Below are positions 7,895 to 10,149 of a DNA stretch of 10,149 nt, piece after piece. Positions within the stretch are counted from its first letter, which is position 1. Every line of letters begins with the position of its first letter. This stretch comes from Candidatus Thalassarchaeaceae archaeon. Lineage in GTDB: Archaea > Thermoplasmatota > Poseidoniia > Poseidoniales > Thalassarchaeaceae. A program made the translations under genes and the position numbers. The stretch covers positions 1-10,149 of the forward strand of contig JASMAJ010000020.1 of NCBI GenBank assembly GCA_030754395.1, in the 5' to 3' direction. The notes under the pieces were generated by a model that had not been told where the DNA came from, made no database searches, and saw only the letters and a list, made by a program, of their open reading frames with translations.

Positions 7895-8509
7895 TTATTC
7901 CTCACTTGAGGACGCACGTTCTACGACAAGAGTTGATGCAATAGTATCAACCACTTCTATGAAATCTCCTGTAGCAATCCCTTGTTCATCTTTTGACTTG
8001 GCATTGTAGGTCTTTAGCGCTCCACCCAATTGGATTTGGACTTGCCCTACTCCACCCTCTGGAATCCGTAGATAGACAGTACCCTTCTGCCCCACAGCAT
8101 CGGAAATCTCAATATTTCCACTAGCTTCTAGGGCAAAGAAAACTTGGAAAATCTTCCCAGTACCATACATCGATGCAGCTCCAGCAACACCACCAACGCC
8201 GATTGCTAATGTATCTCCACCATCTGATTTTAATGTGTACAAACCTGCAAGTCCGAAGAACATCATGAAGGCCATCACACCTTGGAAAGTCATCGCATCA
8301 AATGATCCGTCTGAGCTCATCATATCCATTTCTAATCCGAATAATCCCTCAAATACACCTTCGGCAACTCCTCCAAGAAGCATTAGAATAAACCAAAGAA
8401 GAAATAGAACTCCTCCAATTAAGGCTGAAGCCGCGAATAATAATTCAAGTGAAGAACCAGCTTCACCGAACACAAGAGAAATCAAATCGAAGTCGTCTAG
8501 AGTTGCCAT
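7895..8509 (-). CDS. NfeD/YqiJ-like membrane protein with C-terminal OB-fold, flotillin partner
   Basis: The protein is 204 residues from the ATG at 8509; a TTG one codon earlier (8512) is possible, and neither start has a clear ribosome binding site. Numbered from the TTG, hydrophobic segments lie at about 24-48, 75-94 and 100-128. A soluble C-terminal domain (about 130-197) has the short alternating beta strands and Gly-Gly turns of NfeD OB-folds (VGQKGTVYLRIPEGG, then ATGDFIEVV). NfeD proteins such as YuaF and YqiJ are encoded next to flotillins and are thought to act in the same membrane domains. The gene lies 85 bases before the flotillin gene on the same strand. The acidic Met-rich loop at 59-73 is unusual. 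The fold call rests on pattern and context, not on a unique motif. Confidence 0.75.
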   Translation of the reverse strand: MATLDDFDLISLVFGEAGSSLELLFAASALIGGVLFLLWFILMLLGGVAEGVFEGLFGLEMDMMSSDGSFDAMTFQGVMAFMMFFGLAGLYTLKSDGGDTLAIGVGGVAGAASMYGTGKIFQVFFALEASGNIEISDAVGQKGTVYLRIPEGGVGQVQIQLGGALKTYNAKSKDEQGIATGDFIEVVDTIASTLVVERASSSEE

Positions 8510-8556
8510 CAATCTTACGAGAAAGGCGAATGGCTTTCACCCCTTCGGCGGAAAAT

Positions 8557-8817
8557 CTACTCATTTTTGATTTTTCTAAGTCGAAACCAATGGGCTATGG
8601 CCCTATCAAAATTTAATATCGGCCCTATGGCAATTCCCGTTATGAATGCTGTAAGAATTTTATTTGATGTTATAGACCAAATTATTAATGCAAATATCAG
8701 AATAAAGGTAGGAATAGCCATCCTTCTGATGAAAATTTGGTAACCACCAAGCATATCGTATGCAGGATTATTGATGACTCCATCCAGAGTGTCTTCGAAA
8801 TTCCTTTTCCTAGACAA
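8557..8817 (-). CDS. Small two-helix membrane protein, unknown function
   Basis: I do not recognise this protein. From the TTG at 8817 it has 86 residues: a polar N-terminal part of about 33 residues, two hydrophobic segments (about 34-50 and 53-70), and a basic tail (RLRKIKNE). A GTG at 8853 would give 98 residues and overlap the upstream gene by 26 bases, but it has no ribosome binding site. The TTG is preceded at good distance by GAGGAGAGG and removes the overlap, so I prefer it. The gene lies between another small membrane gene and the NfeD/flotillin pair, all on the minus strand, with 44-47 bases to the NfeD start. It may be an accessory of the microdomain locus. Confidence 0.65.
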   Translation of the reverse strand: MSRKRNFEDTLDGVINNPAYDMLGGYQIFIRRMAIPTFILIFALIIWSITSNKILTAFITGIAIGPILNFDRAIAHWFRLRKIKNE

Positions 8818-8820
8818 GAG

Positions 8821-8829
8821 CCTCTCCTC
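8821..8829 (-). promoter_or_regulatory. Strong ribosome binding site that decides a TTG start
   Basis: GAGGAGAGG on the minus strand overlaps the stop codon of the preceding gene (8828-8830) and sits a few bases before the TTG at 8817. It favours an 86-residue product over the 98-residue form from the upstream GTG. Confidence 0.6.
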
Positions 8830-9172
8830 AGGATGATAGCCAGAATATTGCACTGATGAATGTTAGTACAATTGGTCCAGCATACCATAGGGCTTTGTTG
8901 ACAGTAGGTCTTGTGTCAACAATTTCTAATTCACCTGTATGATCATTCCGCATGAGAGTAGATTTTTCAATCTTTGAATACGTATCAGTAAACTCCTTCT
9001 GGTGTCTAGCAATGAATATCAAAAAGTACAAGCCGAGAATTAATGAACTGCCACCAGTACCTTGCAAAATAATTGACAAGAAGTCAAGAACAGGATCTCC
9101 ACCAACTGCACCAGCAACAAACAATTGAGCGAATCCTGCGAGGAACCAAATCAGTGAATCTACTCTAGCCAT
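8828..9172 (-). CDS. Small three-helix membrane protein, unknown function
   Basis: I do not recognise this 114-residue protein. It has hydrophobic segments at about 6-22, 34-55 and 94-113. Between the last two lies a charged loop (about 56-92) with KEFTDTYSKIEKS and a TGELEIVDTRP stretch. The C terminus ends right after the last helix (FWLSS). The ATG at 9172 has GAGGG at 9177-9181, 4 bases upstream. The stop overlaps the ribosome binding site of the next small membrane gene, so the two are probably translated together and may form a complex. It follows the ABC exporter gene by 65 bases. That leader contains an 11-mer also found before the flotillin gene, which hints at shared control. Confidence 0.7.
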   Translation of the reverse strand: MARVDSLIWFLAGFAQLFVAGAVGGDPVLDFLSIILQGTGGSSLILGLYFLIFIARHQKEFTDTYSKIEKSTLMRNDHTGELEIVDTRPTVNKALWYAGPIVLTFISAIFWLSS

Positions 9173-9205
9173 CAGTCCCTCGGTATACTAAGGTGACATG
9201 AATGC

Positions 9206-9216
9206 TTTGCCGTCAT
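9206..9216 (-). repeat. Shared 11-base intergenic element, copy 2 (small membrane gene leader)
   Basis: ATGACGGCAAA on the minus strand starts 44 bases before the ATG at 9172, inside the 65-base gap after the ABC exporter stop. It is identical to the copy at 7855-7865. A second internal promoter or regulator site would make this the start of the small-membrane/NfeD part of the locus. Confidence 0.4.
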
Positions 9217-9237
9217 GTACTCTTCAAACTAAGACAT

Positions 9238-10149
9238 TTACACAGATGTGCTCTGACCCGTTTGAACATCCCAGAGACGAGCATAGAGGCCACCTTTCTC
9301 GCTCAGTTCCTCATGAGTTCCTAATTCTGTAATCTTCCCTTCTTCTAGAACTGCAATCATGTCAGCATTCCTAACTGTTGACAAACGATGTGCAATTATC
9401 AATGTAGTTCGGTCTACAGAAAGATGCTCTATTGAACGCTGAAGAGCTGCCTCAGTTTCATTGTCAACATTACTGGTCGCTTCATCAAGAATTAGAATTG
9501 GTGCGTCCTTCAGAACCGCTCTTGCTATGGCTAAACGTTGACGTTGACCTCCAGATAGCCTATGCCCATCTTCTCCAATGTCTGTATTCCAACCTGAAGG
9601 AAGTTCATCTATGAATGAAGTTGCCTCAGCAATTCTTGCTGCTTCAAGCACCTCTTCTTCACTTGCATCTGGCCTTCCATACAGTACATTATCACGAATA
9701 GTCCCTGGAAATAATGTAGTGTTCTGTGAAACTAAGCCGATTGCACCTCTCAGAGATGAAAGAGTGAGTGCACTAACTTCATGCCCATCAAGTTTCACTG
9801 AGCCATTAATTGGGTCATGGAAGCGAAGTAGAAGTCTAACTAATGTTGTCTTTCCTGAGCCAGTTGAACCTACTAGGCCAACTGTAGCACCTGCTGGTAT
9901 CTGTAGAGAAATATCATTCAGAACAGATTCTCTCTCGGGATATGAAAATTGGATTGAATCGAAGGAAATTGTTCCCTGAATCTCATTCAATTCTAAGTCG
10001 CCTTCCACTAGGCCAACTTCTGTGTCTAGTAAGTCAAGAACTCTTGATGTCGAGGCCATGGCTCTCTGGTAAAGATCAAATGTTTGTCCAAGACGAGTTA
10101 ATGGCCATAATAATCGCTGGGTGATAAAGACAATTATCGAATAAGCACC
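9238..10149 (-). CDS. ABC exporter with fused membrane and ATPase domains (MsbA/MdlB-like), 5' partial
   Basis: The frame stays open to the right edge, so the visible 303 residues are the C-terminal part of a larger protein, and the ATG at 10059 is internal. The first 30 residues (with QRLLWPLTRLG and FDLYQRAMAS) are the end of a type IV exporter membrane domain running into the linker. The nucleotide-binding domain is complete, numbered from the window edge: Walker A GSTGSGKT at 94-101, Q-loop Gln142, signature LSGGQ at 198-202, Walker B ILILDE at 218-223 with the catalytic Glu, D-loop SNVD, and H-loop His254. It should be an active ATPase. Relatives export lipids, drugs or peptides, and the substrate cannot be read here. 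It is the first visible gene of the minus-strand group that leads to the flotillin gene. Its stop is 65 bases before the next start, so it may or may not share a transcript. Confidence 0.93.
   Translation of the reverse strand, partial: GAYSIIVFITQRLLWPLTRLGQTFDLYQRAMASTSRVLDLLDTEVGLVEGDLELNEIQGTISFDSIQFSYPERESVLNDISLQIPAGATVGLVGSTGSGKTTLVRLLLRFHDPINGSVKLDGHEVSALTLSSLRGAIGLVSQNTTLFPGTIRDNVLYGRPDASEEEVLEAARIAEATSFIDELPSGWNTDIGEDGHRLSGGQRQRLAIARAVLKDAPILILDEATSNVDNETEAALQRSIEHLSVDRTTLIIAHRLSTVRNADMIAVLEEGKITELGTHEELSEKGGLYARLWDVQTGQSTSV

Noticed and set aside
9578..9979. Plus-strand 133-residue frame opposite the ABC ATPase domain
   Set aside because: It is antisense to a complete, motif-rich nucleotide-binding domain and shows no coherent protein features.
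10057..10059. ATG at 10059 as the start of a stand-alone ABC ATPase
   Set aside because: The same frame stays open to the window edge and the 30 upstream codons encode typical exporter membrane-domain sequence, so the ATG is internal.

Overview
The window reads as a dense, AT-leaning prokaryotic chromosome segment. Genes are packed with short gaps or overlaps, and about half of the genes with a visible start use or may use TTG or GTG. Where ribosome binding sites are visible they are of the GGAG/GGTGA type. I see no mobile element, tRNA, rRNA or CRISPR array. The mix of an FloT-type flotillin with an NfeD partner, a beta-oxidation type thiolase, a cytoplasmic sulfur-type molybdoenzyme and archaeal-looking GGTGA sites suggests a planktonic marine archaeon such as a Marine Group II (Poseidoniales) lineage. 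That assignment is inference from gene content; a bacterial origin cannot be excluded from this window.

Region 1 (1-5109, plus strand). After the last 28 codons of an unidentified hydrophobic protein comes a tight three-gene unit. It encodes a fused four-cluster ferredoxin/NrfD membrane subunit, a 910-residue molybdopterin oxidoreductase, and a TauE/SafE-type anion exporter. The second and third genes overlap by 4 bases, and the first and second are 6 bases apart. Neither redox subunit has a Tat signal, so the enzyme should face the cytoplasm. The layout resembles the SoeABC sulfite dehydrogenase, with B and C fused. The exporter fits a sulfite or related sulfur oxyanion role: oxidise it at the membrane, pass electrons to the quinone pool, and export the excess.

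Region 2 (5112-6409). A complete thiolase gene on the minus strand meets the exporter gene tail to tail with 7 bases between stops. A strong perfect hairpin lies between the thiolase and the upstream flotillin gene.

Region 3 (6418-10149, minus strand). In transcription order this holds the 3' part of an ABC exporter (running off the right edge), two small unrecognised membrane proteins, an NfeD/YqiJ-like OB-fold membrane protein, and a flotillin. NfeD plus flotillin is a conserved pair that organises membrane microdomains; the two small membrane proteins may belong to the same apparatus. An identical 11-base sequence occurs in the intergenic leaders of the flotillin gene and of the first small membrane gene.

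No stretch longer than 300 bases lacks a gene; the longest gap is 85 bases (7810-7894).
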